From Anaspis maculata (lineage: Eukaryota > Arthropoda > Insecta > Coleoptera > Scraptiidae), in contig OX421961.1 in assembly GCA_949128115.1 (NCBI GenBank), positions 121,957,050 to 122,021,049 of the forward strand: 64,000 nucleotides of DNA, read 5' to 3'. Shown piece by piece: positions 21,720 to 33,643 of the stretch. The notes beneath the pieces were generated by a model. It saw only the letters and a program-made list of their open reading frames with translations, ran no database searches and had not been told where the DNA came from. Both the position numbers and the translations under genes were made by a program. Every line of letters starts with the position of its first letter. The stretch's first letter is position 1.

Positions 21720-22640
21720 AACATTCGCATCTACAGGATACGTTACGGAAACATCAGGCTGATGACCACAATAATATTTCTATTTCATTTTGTTCTTTAA
21801 GAAATCTCGACATAATTATCAACACTAAAGACCCCCTTAATAAATTTGATAAATGTGGGTGTATACCAATTATCATGTCAAAACTGCAACAGTGTCTATA
21901 TCGGCGAAACTGGAAGAAAAGGAGAGATACGCTTTAAAGAGCATTTAAGTGAAATAAACAAGTTTAAAAAAATAGGCTACTTCGAAGCGAAGTCAAAGTT
22001 TGCTTACCACATCATTTCATCTGGCCACACATTCAATCCAGACTCTTGCTTCAAAATTTTACATCATGAATCCAAGTATCAAAAACGAATTCTTTTTGAA
22101 TCACTTGAAAATTCAAAATCATTAAAAAACAGTGAACAAAACACCTTGAACGAACAGACTGAGTTGCTACAGGGGAGAGACACTTTCGACATTCTGATTG
22201 AGGCAGGGAGTGACTTCTTCAAACAGTTCACTTGATGTTTGTTTGAGTTGTTCCTTGGTTCTGTTGGTGTGTGTTTGTGTCTCTCTCAAGTAGCCGGTTA
22301 GTCTGTTCCCCCTTTTTTCAGGTGGCACTCAAGTTTATTCAATTCTTTCCTTTTTTATCTATTTACCTTCACCTGAACACCTTTATTCATTATTTAGTAT
22401 CTAAGCAATTATTGTTAACAATTACCAAAATTCAAACTGACAATTTTCCATCCTGACATAAAACTTTTTCCAAAAATCTAAAAAGTGAGTTATTTTGAAT
22501 TTTGGTTTCTGTATGTTCATACCATTTATATATTTATTTGTAGCAAAAAAAGCCCTGAAGATGAGCGCCAGCTCGAAATATATATTGGTCAAAAAATAGA
22601 CAACGATTTTATAAAGTAGTGTATAGACAGAAGAACATTG
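21720..22640 (+). mobile_element. 5'-truncated Penelope-like element
   Basis: A GIY-YIG domain (21846-22235) is followed by about 400 bases of 3' sequence ending in a block with CCTGAAGATGAGCGCCAGCTCGAAA. The 3' block recurs inverted at 32755-33110 and in part direct at 33117-33275, as expected for Penelope-like elements, which often leave inverted or tandem partial copies. The reverse transcriptase is absent. Confidence 0.75.
21785..22235 (+). pseudogene. Penelope GIY-YIG endonuclease domain
   Basis: About 130 codons encode the C-terminal nuclease of a Penelope-like retroelement, which nicks target DNA for insertion. GVYQLSCQNCNSVYIGETGR supplies the GIY and YIG motifs and the family's cysteine pair between them. 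KGEIRFKEHLSE contains the conserved Arg and His/Glu region, and the chain ends ...GSDFFKQFT at a TGA. Just upstream, LRNLDIIINTKDPLNKFDKC is in another frame and matches the linker expected before GVYQ, so one indel near 21857 broke the frame. No start codon belongs to this piece. The reading is confident for the domain; the copy is dead because of the truncation and frameshift. Confidence 0.85.
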
Positions 22641-22815
22641 ATATTTAAATGGAGTTATCATTATCATTCATGTTTCATGGTCGTAAAAAATTGCAATGCT
22701 ATATCACATTGAATCAGAAGTTAGCTAAGCAAGTTTGTGTGGTTTCCACCTTGCAGGTGCTTCAAATCGGCTTTCCTTTTTCTTTTTCGTTGCAGAAACT
22801 TGTCTGTAAAGACAA

Positions 22816-22966
22816 ACAATAGGTGCTTTCCTTTTACCACAAAACTCACTGATCTGACTAAGTTAGAGAGAGAAAGAGCGAGAAATCACATGCGCGAAAG
22901 TGAGATACCACTAACAACTTGAGTCAGAATACTTAGTTCAGGTTGTACAAGGAAAGCACCTATTAT
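22816..22966. mobile_element. Short MITE, AATAGGTGCTTTCC ends
   Basis: AATAGGTGCTTTCCTT faces AAGGAAAGCACCTATT about 150 bases away. An inverted partial copy of the interior (AGAGAGAAAGAGCGAGAAAT mirrored) with one end lies at 32615-32702, next to the second Penelope fragment. Both Penelope fragments therefore have the same neighbour. Confidence 0.75.
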
Positions 22967-22969
22967 AAG

Positions 22970-23110
22970 ATAAGTAATGCTGTTTGAGAATTTAAAGTAG
23001 GGTATGATTGGGGCGAAGGGGTTGAAGATAAAATGGCAATAAGGGTCCTACATGTCTCTCTCGAAATAATCTGGGGGGCGGGAGTTTGAAAATGAACATC
23101 CCGTACAATC
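22970..23110. repeat. Half copy of palindrome family A
   Basis: It contains the GGGGCGAAGGGGTTGAAGAT block and ends near CCCGTACA, in the same order as the right arms at 1380-1572 and 27560-27746. The left arm is missing. Confidence 0.65.
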
Positions 23111-24164
23111 AAATATTCAAATTTTTGATTTTATGAGACGTATCCATTTTGAGATTCCCTGTGTTGACATTGTTTTCTCAACTTATTATTCCATCCAAAC
23201 CGTGAATTTTTGCCACTTGCTTATACGCACTGCAAGATTTGAAGAGATTAAGCCCGAAACGGCTCAGACAACTTCCAACGGCGAAATAATCTGGTCGCAT
23301 AATTCCGACATCATTTAAGCCCATCTTCCGAAGGCATTATCCCCGAAACAAAAGCGACCAGAAATAACACGAAACTTGTTCGACATGCTCTCGAGAAGGA
23401 AACTGCAGAAACAACCGCTCGCCTGGCTACCCTTTCTCACTGCAATGTGCCAGAGTTTGGTGGTTGTAGTGGTGGCTCATGAATGACTACTGATGCAAAG
23501 TTGTAAAGAAAACCTTACGCTATTATGCAAAGCCGCAGGTAACTTTCACAAAGTTTAAATCAACTTCGACGCGAGCGATGCATCAAAATTGCAACCAGCG
23601 GTGCATACCTCTCTTGTATATGCCTTTCCTGTATCTGCTCGTAAGTACAAAGTTGTTACACAGGCATCTCTCGAGTAGTTTGTCGAGAGAGGATCCGTCG
23701 TCGTCGACGTCGTCAGTTTCGACCGCCGCACGGCAGTCTTTTAGAATTAGGTCTTTTATGTGCTGGATCTACAAAGTTCGTGGGATTGAATTGAAATGGC
23801 CGGTGCCGCTGCTTCGAAATTAAAACGGCATCAATATTCATTTTGGTGGTGGTGGCGAGCGGTGGGCGAATGGGCTTCGCACGAATTTGAAACTTTTCTC
23901 AGTGTTCCCTCTCGAGGTCTAATTTGGACTGTAATGAAATCACGCTAGCTCTGGTTCTGTCATTTTTTGCAATATTTATTCAAAATTCACTATTGCCAAC
24001 TTGTCATGAATTTGACTAATTTTTCAATCATATTGTCAAAGGCGAATCATTCACGTAAAGTTGACAACAGTGAAAAAACGAAAATAATACACATATCGAA
24101 GTCTAGTGAATTTTTTCTAATAGTGGTGGTGGTGGTGATGGTGGTGGTGGTGGTAGCCATCCTA
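23111..24164. other. Non-coding with GTC and GGT simple repeats
   Basis: Short GTC-rich (23693-23712) and GGT-rich (24123-24155) tracts occur. No gene model with matching splice sites was found. Confidence 0.35.
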
Positions 24165-24399
24165 AAGGCGGGTACTCATCAGCGCGCTGTATCTGCAACG
24201 TGTAATGCAACGTGCAATGCAACGTGTAATGCAACATGCAACATGCAACAGATACTGCAACACATTCAGGTGTGTGTGTGTGTGTAGGGACACGTTGACG
24301 AACATGCCGCAACACTCTGCGATCGCACATACATACCGCCAAGCTGTTTTCATCGCATTTGGCCGTCGATTTTCGGGTCGCCCCTGTTAGAAAAACGCT

Positions 24400-26210
24400 G
24401 CCGAAATACTACCGCTCGAGAAAAGTGTATTTGTAAAGACTTTCTGACGTAGTTTGATCTCCAGTTCAAGCAAATGTACTTAGTTAACAGTTCGGCTTAA
24501 TTATTTCTGATGATGTTTTGATACTAAGATATCAATTGGAAACATTGTGAAGATATTGTAAAAAATTGTAGTCACATGGACAACTTCTTTAGCTTGCCAT
24601 TCTTCAAGAAATACCAATATTAACAATATTATTTCATAAATAAACAGAGCGCATAAAAATTAGTCGGGAACGATGCACAACTTAAAACTTGTCCGTTCAT
24701 CTTTACATGGAGAAGAAATCTGTTGTGGACGACACAAAACTTTCCCGACTGGTATCCAGGAACCTACGGAAATTTTAGTTTCAGTCGTTCCTTCGGATGG
24801 GCTCTTGGAGTTTGAGAGATAGTTAGATTCAAGCAAAATTTGCAGGAAACTGAACATTTTGTCAAAAAGTATTTTGAATTTCCGGGAAAAACTCAAAGCC
24901 TTCTCCAGTTCCGTAGTGAAAATCGTCAATCAGAGGCTTCTTTTTGAGCTCTCTCATTTAAGTCAGCTCTCGGCGATAAGCTGGTTTTAAATTTTTAACT
25001 GGAAAACTTCCGGAAAATTGGGAAAAGAAATTGTTAAAAAACGTTCAAGAACCAGTTACCTCTTGTTTGAAATTTTTTTTTGTAAATCTGTGCACGGGAT
25101 AAAAGTTGGAAATTTGCAGTTTTCGAGAGTAGAAAAATCGAGAACCGTTGGTTCGATTTCAAAAATTATTTTGATATTTTCTCCAATTATGACTCGCAGC
25201 AAGTGTGCACCTAAAATGGATATTTCGTGGAGCTTACCGCATGTCGAGGTTTGCTCTGCAGTTTTTTGGAGATTACGGAATGTGTAAGTTCCATTTTTAA
25301 AAAATCACCGTCGGAAAATCAGTACTGCGTCGCATTCGAAAACGAGCCTACACGACGCCCAATGCAATCTACTTTTGATATTAATTGAAATTTTTCGAAA
25401 AAAGTCGATGCTCAAGCAAGAAAGAGCGTCTGACCGAAGTCCTGCATCAAACGCGGGTCGTTCTGGTCAAAACCAGGGTGGGTGGCCGTCTCTGTTGGAA
25501 ACGGCCAGGAGAAAATTCAAAAATTTGTAACACCCGACTGGAAAATGGTGGAAAACTCGAACTGCAGTCTTAGTTTGGTTCTTATGTTGTGTTGCTTCTA
25601 GTCAAAGTTGGTTCCATCCATCGGATAGATTCTGAATAATTGAATGGTGAACTTTTAAACTTTTGACATTTATTAATCATTGACAAGTGACAGTTAGAGG
25701 GATATTTCAAACTGTACTAAATACAGCTTTTTCAGGGCTTTCACACGACATATTGCAAGTCAAGTTTCGTGAGATAAACCTTTTGTCATTTTTGATAGTG
25801 ACACTTCAGTTTGACAGATGACAGAAGCTAATCAGCTCATTTGACAGCAAGATCCTGTCTGTATACCAAATTTCAAGTCAATCGGGTTAACGGTTTGGCA
25901 GCTGTCGTGTCAGAACGGTTTTCTGCATCATCACATAACTTTCCCTTCCGAGTGAGGGGACGGGTCGGGAAAGTAAAATACTGAAAATAGGTTATAGTAA
26001 CCAGGTGAAGAAATTGATATTATCTATTTGTGAAAAGAATAGCACAGACATAAAACAACAACTGAATATCGCCCCTACGTGCGTGAGTCGCAATAGCGCA
26101 TTTTCTTAGTGCAGATCTGTCAATGATGGAAATGAAGTCCAGTTTGATGATGAGAATGTTCATACGACACTAGAGTTGGTTTCACGTTTCATGACAATCG
26201 TTCCACTTAT
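24400..26210. other. Non-coding, old degenerate repeats
   Basis: No coding frame or clear terminal repeats were found. Phrases such as CAAATTTCAAGTCAATCGGG are common in decayed insect repeats, but no boundary can be drawn. Confidence 0.3.
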
Positions 26211-26690
26211 AAGAAATTTCAGTATGGCGACCAAGATGGCGGCGGAATCATGAAATTCAGCTTGGAAATAAGGATGATCATACCAGACAAGAGTAAGTTC
26301 CATGTTTCATGAAAATCGTTCCCCTAATAAGAGATTTCAATGTGGCGACCAAGATGGCGGCGCAACCATGAAATCCAATCTGTCCACTGGCCACCTCTGA
26401 AGACCTAAGCTATCCATCGGAAAAAGTTCCAGTTACAAGATTCTGGCTTCATTACCCGGAGAGAAGGTCAATTTCTCAAAAGTTTCTATGAGAAATCTTC
26501 GTTTTTTGATATTACTATGACCCTATTTATGGATAAAAAATAATGCTCTTTGGTTATCCTTGGGAACCTCAGCTATCCATCGGAAAAAGTTTCAAGGCTC
26601 TAGCTTTATTTCCCGAGGAGGAGCACAACTTCTTAATTTCTACACGGACAGACGGACAGACAGACCGACAAACCGGCCATATAAGCGTCA
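26165..26690. repeat. Dispersed repeat with two tandem GATGGCGGC units
   Basis: Two copies about 120 bases apart share ATGGCGACCAAGATGGCGGC or a close variant and TTTCATGAAAATCGTTCC. Two further copies of AAGCTATCCATCGGAAAAAG or its variant lie at 26406 and 26572. A run of ACAGACGGACAGACAGAC is at 26645. This is a non-coding dispersed repeat. Confidence 0.6.
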
Positions 26691-26751
26691 TTTTCAATGC
26701 GCTCAACAATAAAGTCAGTACTCACAATAGATTTATATGGTCATTTTACTA

Positions 26752-27746
26752 TACAGGATGTTCATTTGAAAAGTTGTCACCCTTGGTTTCTTGCCGCCAA
26801 AATTCTTTACAGGAAAACGCCGAAACAAGTAGATTTTGGTTTCAAGGGGGACATCTACAACACATACTGTGAAATTTTTATCTTCAACTCCTTCACCCTC
26901 ACCTCACCCTACTTTATAATTTCAACTGGCATCACCTATCTTGTGACACATCAAATTGAAGGAAATAATATTTTCTTTCTGCGAAACATATTTTTAATAT
27001 CTTTAAACCGCCCCCCAACCCTTGTGGAAATCCTCTATTTTGTTAATGAAAGGAAGCTTTTTTCCCCTATAAACTTTCGATTCTTGAGAAATAGACTTCC
27101 CAGCAGAAACAGGTCGATTTTTATTTTAAAAAGGTCATATGACACAGATGGCAAACTTTTCATCATCAACCCCTTCGCCCCCACTTTATCCTGCTTTGAA
27201 ATTTCAAGTAGCATTGCTTATTTTGTGATGCATCAAATTGAGGGCAATAAAATTGTCTTTCCGTCAAAATTATCCCAATCTTTTTTTAAATCACCCCTTT
27301 GAAGTAAGGTAAGGTGGGGCGAAGGGGTTGAGGATGAACATTTGCACATACGAGTTTTACATGACCCCATTGAAATAAAGATCGACCTGTTTCTGCTCAA
27401 AAGTCTATTTCTCAAGAATCGGGAGTTTATAGGGGTAACTCATGTTCCTTTCATTATCAAAGAGAAATTTTTATAAGAGTTGGGGGGTGGTTTAAAATAA
27501 TTGAAAATATGTTTGACAGAAAGAGAATTGTATTGGCTTCAGTTTGATGTATCTCACAAGATAAGTAATGCTGTTCGAAATTTTGAACTAAGGGGTGAGG
27601 GCGAAGGGGTTGAAGATAAAAAAGTTGGCAGTATGTGTCCTACATGTCCCCCTCGAACCAAAAATCGACCTGTTTCGGTGTTTTCTTGTGAAAAATTCTG
27701 GCGGCGAGAAATCAGAGGTGATAACTTTCCAAATGAACACCCTGTA
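26752..27746. repeat. Palindrome family A
   Basis: TACAGGATGTTCATTTGAAA at the left faces TTTCCAAATGAACACCCTGTA at the right. Arms carry AAAATCGACCTGTTTC, TTTGATGTATC and GGGCGAAGGGGTTGA in the same order as at 719-1572. The long plus frame at 26697-27302 is a by-product of the pyrimidine-rich arm. Confidence 0.8.
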
Positions 27747-28019
27747 GGAATACTTAGTGATATTAAACGATGGGTTGGTATGAAGTTGTTGTGTCCTCAA
27801 TCTCAACAACTTGACCCGTAGAGGTTTTTCTTCTTCCCCTTCTGAAACGATCGTAATCGTGAGAAGCTTCAACAACAACTGTGCAATTGTGCAAAAAAGT
27901 CACTGCTTATTCAACGAACGCCGTATTTTGCGAATGGTTTGAGTGTACCGTAGTCAAATGCCACAGCACTCACAGCAGTTCAGTAATAATTACAAATTAA
28001 AATCGTAAAGCTGAATTTT

Positions 28020-28187
28020 TTATTCTTCTTTTCTATATGAAGAGAGAATTGACATCATTTTTTTGTTGCAACTAGTGGCCGGTGTGTCAAGCCCTGCGGC
28101 TATTTCAGCCCAAGCGTCTTCCTTCAACGGCTTCTTGAAGTAGTTGGAATGTTTCGGGCTCCATACTAATGGGAAACTTTTATTTAA
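28020..28187 (-). pseudogene. MADF-domain exon fragment
   Basis: On the minus strand, about 52 codons read SFPLVWSPKHSNYFKKP, then KEDAWAEIAAGL, then KMMSILSSYRKEE and a TAA. The order LVW---H--Y, then (K/R)-DAW-EIA, then a -LRS-YR-E-type end is that of the MADF DNA-binding domain, seen in insect regulators and in the accessory protein of PIF/Harbinger transposons. An AG acceptor (AATAAAAG) precedes it and the frame is closed further upstream, so it is at best a middle or last exon. It may belong to a host gene or to a transposon accessory gene; no partner transposase is visible nearby. Confidence 0.5.
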
Positions 28188-28599
28188 GTTATATTATACC
28201 ACTGCCTTCCCTTCCGGCCACTCAGCCATGACGTTGTGCGATGGTCACTTCGTATTGACTACGACTTTGGTATGAATTTCTTTGTTTGTTTTATTTTGGC
28301 ACAAAAAAACGTCTTTGTGCTCGCGGCATTTATCGACAGGCGGTCGGATCGCGGCGAACGTTGCAGCTTGGGCTCGCGGCAGGCTCGCGAACAGCGTACA
28401 CACTATGGAATTTGTTGCAGTATCAGTTGCATTACGGCGGTCGGCTCGCGGCGAATGATACAAGGTAGGTTCGCGCGCGCCGTCCACACTATGGAATCTT
28501 GGTACAGTAACAGTTGCATTACACGTTGCAGTTGCAGATACAGCGCGCTGATGAGTACCCGCCTTAAGGGAAGCCCACTCAAGAGGTAATAAAGTGCAG

Positions 28600-29956
28600 G
28601 TATTAAGTTCACTTGAATCGCGACTCGTGCGAAATTCGGCCGTCTGCCATTTGGTTTACCCGCTTTTTAAATAATATCACATCGTACCTGGGCTTTACAG
28701 CTTGGCCACTTGAAATTTCCGTTCCCCTGCGTCATTGTGCGTAGCTTGGAATTTTGTGAATATGGTATTTTCACAGGACAAAAAGTCCACGCTTGGCTTC
28801 TTACTCTTTTTCTTGCAAACAGGGAAATTTTAATTTTGAATTCATCATTTTGTACATAAGTTGTGATGATATAACTCGGCGATTGATACCAAAACCTGTC
28901 AACCTGTTTCTTTATTAGTCAATGAAGACGCTTGACCGTAGGTTAGTACTTACCGTGCCGTTCCAATATCAAATCAGTTTGATTTGGTTTGATATCGTTT
29001 CTTGTTTTCACCGCGTAGGTTCCTACTGTGTGCTCATAGATAAAATTCGACCGGCTCGATTCCGTGCTTGTGAATTAAGCTATCTCTTTAGAACATATTT
29101 AGGTCAATGTGGTGATATTAACGATTTGTAATTTCATATGATTTCATTTTGTAGAGTAGCCTGAAGACTTTTGTTAATTTATTTAGTCTTTTGCGAATAA
29201 AATTTTGTATCGTAATCCAAATACTACTTTATCTCAAGTGTTGTATTGAGTCGTGCTTGGTACTAGAATTATTTTGGGGAAGCGGCCTACAATACTGTGG
29301 CGCCCCTAGGCCATCAAACGAACCCTGGCCTTTTCCACTGCAAAGCTGGCGGGCCGTGTTCTAGAAAGAGACAAACCATATAGACAGCACTACTATAGCC
29401 ATATTTATACGACAGGAAGCTCAAAATCGTCACCCATCACAAACCGTAAGTAAACCTTTTCTCTGCTTCTGACCCGTAATTCCACTTTTGACACCACTCT
29501 TGACACCTAGATCTCTTGTTTACGCAGGTAGGTATCTCTCCCAACTACGTCTCACGGATGAATTGATATGTATGGGTGGGTATGACACAAAACCCATACA
29601 AAATATAAATTGAAAACAAAATCGAATCGAAAATCAATTAGGTATACTGTTTTGATTCGTTATATCCGGGCGTCATTTCACGAAATGTTGATTCCTCGGC
29701 CATTTTTTGAAAAAAGCTAAATTTCAATAAACGTTTTTTATTCGCGGTAATCTGCCCTCGAAAACCCCACCAACCATTCGACAGGTGGTCGGAGAGGCGG
29801 AAATTCTAACGCGCTGTATTCAATTTCGTTGGAAAAAAAAACTGAAAGTCCGAAATTTGTTCAGACACAGACACACAAAAACTCCCTGCCAAACCCACAC
29901 CATGCACACACCAAACAGAATTTGGTGGCTCATAAATTACAATCCCACACAGACTG

Positions 29957-29987
<31 letters not shown>

Positions 29988-30583
29988 CAGCACAGCTTGC
30001 TTCCCGCTGTCCCCCGTTCACACACGCGCGCGGTGGTCAAATATTGGATTCAACAAATTTATACGTTTAAAAACGTCCAGAAATTTCCTTTCGTCATAAA
30101 TCTCTGGAAAAACTGTTTGTGTGTGTATGTGTGTATGGGGGGGTGTGTTAGCCCGGAAAAACAATATAACGGGATAAGTTGTTGTTGCATAAACAAGCGG
30201 GGCCAGTCCAATAAAAGTCTTTGCAGCACCCAAACGGACGGCCACCTTTTAGGACGACAGGGAGAATCACTGAGCAAACAAAACGAGGAGGAACCGCAGC
30301 AGGCTGTGTGTGTGCTGCTGCTGCTGCTTTCCTTTGTTCTTGGGGGGAAATGGACGGATATTGGCCGCGCGGAGCCGGAAAAACGACGGTTGACTGAATG
30401 CCGTCGCATTATAATAGCTCTGTATCTGATTTCCTCGTAATATGGCACAAAATAACAGCGCCAAGGATGATGGGATTAAGCGTGTTGTTGTATAAATATT
30501 GCATACTTAGCGTGCCACTATAACGAGAACTTGCGGTTTTTCTTCAACAATAGCATAATTTTCCACTCATCGGACCAATCCAG
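28600..30583. other. Non-coding, with CAA repeat
   Basis: A CAA tandem lies at 29959-29988, which makes a poly-Gln or poly-Leu frame on either strand. The stretch 29740-30470 is richer in GC and CpG and may be unique host DNA. No consistent exon set was found. Confidence 0.35.
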
Positions 30584-32586
30584 TTAGGCATTTCCACATG
30601 ACGTCACGAGCTCGTCAGTGTTGCCAACCTAGTTGACATTATAACCTCAAAAAAAGTGTTCGGGAACAACCCGCGTTGTTATGATTGGAAAAAAAGTACT
30701 TTTTTGAGATTCTGGATACAATAGGAAGCAAGTTTGTGCGTGATAATTGTTCACGAAACTCTGGCGCTTCGATCAATACTGATAGTTGGAGATGTGCTGC
30801 CCCGAATAGCTCAATAAACAAGAAAGTTTGGTGGAGTGCTTGAATCATTTTTTGTCGAGAAAAAAAAAAAAAAAAAGAAATCCGTGGCTTTTTCGGAAAA
30901 CTAGATTCCTGGAAGAGTAGAGCATCTCAGGAAGTATATATCAAAGTGCCAAGAAATGCGACTTGAAGACACCTGGGAAGGAGAAAATAAGCCAGTTTAT
31001 TATCCTGCCGATAAGGTAAAAAGCTGATTAAATTGTTGGAATACAGAATAAATGTGAGATGATTTCACAAATTATCCATTACTAAGCGCCCTTCTGATTT
31101 AAGAGAGTATGGCTGTGGCAAAAACTATGACCTGTGGCGATCTCGAAATGGGAAAATCCAGCGACCAAGGAATTTCTAAGTTGACTACAATTTTACCTCA
31201 AATCCTGCTTACAAGAAGAAATTTCAGGATTTTTTAAGCAATGTGTCTTGACGCGATGAAGCCATCAACTGAAAATTCAAGATTGTCAAGTCAGGTGTAC
31301 GATTTTGGTCATCAGAAGATACTCGAATCCGATCCCATCTGGTTCACATGTGCTTATATCTCAGCGAATATTACAACTACAGTGAAGTAGAAAATGGAAA
31401 CTATTGTCAATTGGTCAGTTCAAACATCTAGGCTTGTCAAAAGCAATGGAGAAAGCATGGCTAGAGATGTAGAGGGCTCAATGAACGTGAAAGTTGGGCT
31501 GGAGTTTGGAGTGGTTGAATCTTTTTTTTAGAGGAAAAAATGAGAAATTCATGGTTTTCTCGAAACGCTGGACTCGTGGAAGTACAAGGCATCACAGAAT
31601 GTATCCCAAAGCGCCAAGAAATGGAAAAGAGGAAGGAAGGAATACACTTGAAAAAATATACGAAGGTTGTACCGATAACGATTAGGATGGGTAACTAAAT
31701 TGCTGTAATACAGTTATGGCGTTTGCACAAAATCATCTGTTGCTAAGCCTATTTAGTTTCAGGAAGTACCTGTGTCAAAAATTGTGGCCTTCGGCAATCT
31801 ATAAATGGGGAGATCTACGGACTGAGGAATTGCTACGTCGACCACAATTTGGAGCCTAGAATCCTCAATAGAATAATAAATATTTGTATTTTTAAGAAAT
31901 GTATCTTCACACAATCAAGTTGTAGTTGAAAATTCAACATCGTTAAATCAGGTGTAAAATCTTTGTCAATGAGGGCTCCGGTGACCGAATACATCTTCGG
32001 TGGCCGAACAGTGTTCGAGTTAAACTTCCATGTTTTGCCTCTGTCCATATTCTACAGCCGAAGTGAAGACATTCCTTCACTTTTAAAATATGAACAAGCA
32101 CTATTCTTTGTTTCTTTAATCCAGCAGTAAAAGCTGGGCCTCAAGTATTTGGGTGATTGGGAAGCACAAACCGAAGAGGTACATACCTAGCCCCACACAA
32201 GGCATATCACTCCAGCAATGCCAGGAATGTAAACCTCCAACTTTCAGGTGAAGTTTGGTGGCAAAGTCCAGGCCCAATTTCGTCGGAAGATATGAATTTT
32301 CACCACTACCCTGTGCATGTAACCTAACATGTTTGGCTTGCTTTTTCACAAAAAAACACACTTTTCCACGAGAACTTATTTTGCAGGCGCATTAAGGACA
32401 TTGCTTTGAACTTGATACAAAAGTTTCAAACTCAAACTCAAAAAGGTAGCAGAGGAAAAAAATGCAGAAACTGGAACTCCATAAGAGCCCTGTAGTTCGG
32501 TTGTTCCCGAAAATTATTTGGTTCAAATTTGGCGGGCAATTCTGGACAGTTGGCAACACTGCTGTGACGTCAATGGAAATGCCTAA
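30584..32586. mobile_element. 2.0-kb TIR element, TTAGGCATTTCCAC ends
   Basis: TTAGGCATTTCCACATGACG is mirrored by CGTCAATGGAAATGCCTAA. Pairing continues through AGTGTTGCCAAC and GTTGGCAACACT, about 40 bases in all. GGCATT-type ends next to TTA/TAA would suit a PIF/Harbinger-like element, but this is a guess. The ends resemble the small MITE at 3366-3649. The interior is a tandem duplication without a transposase. Confidence 0.7.
30822..32075. repeat. Diverged tandem duplication of about 0.6 kb
   Basis: Unit 1 (30822-31487) and unit 2 (31488-32075) share, in order: TGGAGTGCTTGAATC or a close variant, GTGCCAAGAAATG or GCGCCAAGAAATG, AAATTGTTGGAATACAG or a variant, and ATTCAAGATTGTCAAGTCAGG or a variant. 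An A-run lies at 30861-30876. Frames are broken in both units. Confidence 0.6.
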
Positions 32587-32754
32587 TTCTGACTTGAGTT
32601 GTTTGTGGTTTCTCACTTTTGCGCATGTCATTTCTCGCTCTTTCTCTCTCTAACTTAGATCAGATCAGTGGGCTTTGTGGTGGAAGGAAAGCACCTATTA
32701 TCTTCAAAGTGGTGACAGTTCCTGAAGTGTGGGTCCTGGATTTAATAGAAATAA

Positions 32755-33275
32755 ATATCGATGTTCTTCTGTCTATACACTACTTTATAAAATCGTTGTC
32801 TATTTTTTGACCAATATATATTTCGAGCTGATGGCGCTCATCTTCAGGGTTTTTTTGCTACAAATAAATATATAAATGGTATGAACATACAGAAACCAAA
32901 ATTCAAAATAACTCACTTTTTAGATTTTTGAAAAAAGTTTTATGTCAGGATGGAAAATTGTCAGTTTGAATTTTGGTAATTGTTAACAATAATTGATTAG
33001 ATACTAAATAATGAATAAAGGTGTTCAGGTGAAGGTAAATAGGTAAAAAAGGAAAGAATTGAATAAACTTGAGTGCCACCTGAAAAAAGGAGGAACAGAC
33101 TAACCGGCTACTTTTGGTTTCTGTATGTTCATACTCATACCATTTATATATTTATTTGTAGCAAAAAAAACCCTGAAGATGAGCGCCATCAGCTCGAAAT
33201 ATATATTGGTCAAAAAATAGACAACGATTTTATAAAGTACTGTATAGACAAAAGAACATCGATATTTATTAAGAA
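32755..33275 (-). mobile_element. Penelope 3' fragments, inverted plus direct copy
   Basis: Positions 32755-33110 are the reverse complement of the Penelope 3' region at 22290-22640. Positions 33117-33275 repeat its terminal block in the plus direction, ending with CCTGAAGATGAGCGCCATC and AGCTCGAAATATATATTGG. Head-to-head partial copies are characteristic of Penelope-like insertions. Confidence 0.75.
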
Positions 33276-33643
33276 ACACACTACAGATATGGAAGAATTC
33301 CTGTGGAAAATTTAATAGAAAGGCAGCCTGAGTTGCAGTTTCACGCCTTTCTGACACCTTCAAGACCGCCGTAAGTCTTGGATGGGACTGGTCGAAGAAC
33401 ACGGGCCAACTACTCAGGGCTAAACGTCACCACTCTTCTACGCTCAAGCTTATCAGAGCAAGACCCACTCCACCTGACGGGTAAGTAGCACCAGGGTGCC
33501 TCACGTCGCTCTTTTTCTAAACGATCTTCAACGTCTTTTAACGATCTGGTTGAAAAGGCAATGATCGTCCAGTATTCGGGCATATCAGAATGTCCCGAAT
33601 AGAAGCCGGGAAAAGGTAAGGCGAGTCGGTGATCCTTGACATT
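33276..33643. other. Gap between Penelope fragment and palindrome
   Basis: No recognised gene or repeat end was found. A short pyrimidine/purine-mixed unique sequence. Confidence 0.3.

Larger units (their letters stand above)
24165..28565. repeat. Inverted pair of AAGGCGGGTACTCATC element ends
   Basis: AAGGCGGGTACTCATCAGCG at 24165 is mirrored by CGCTGATGAGTACCCGCCTT ending at 28565. The similarity continues inward for about 50 bases through GCAACGTGTAATGCAAC. Near the left copy lies a tandem of GCAACGTGTAAT / GCAACATGCA units and a GT tract (24271-24286). Near the right copy is a GC-rich tandem (28330-28520) with GGCGGTCGG and TCGCGGC words. These may be the two ends of one 4.4-kb element or two separate solo copies. 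Confidence 0.55.

Noticed and set aside
26697..27302. 201-codon plus-strand frame
   Set aside because: It lies in the pyrimidine-rich arm of a family-A palindrome. The peptide is low complexity and not kept in the other palindromes.
29785..30440. Several overlapping frames with poly-Gln or poly-Leu around a CAA repeat
   Set aside because: The repeat generates open frames in all phases; no splice-consistent model or domain was found.
33150..33215. Canonical hammerhead ribozyme in the Penelope end
   Set aside because: The core reads CTGAAGATGAG rather than CTGATGA, so it was not called as a ribozyme feature, only noted as a finding.
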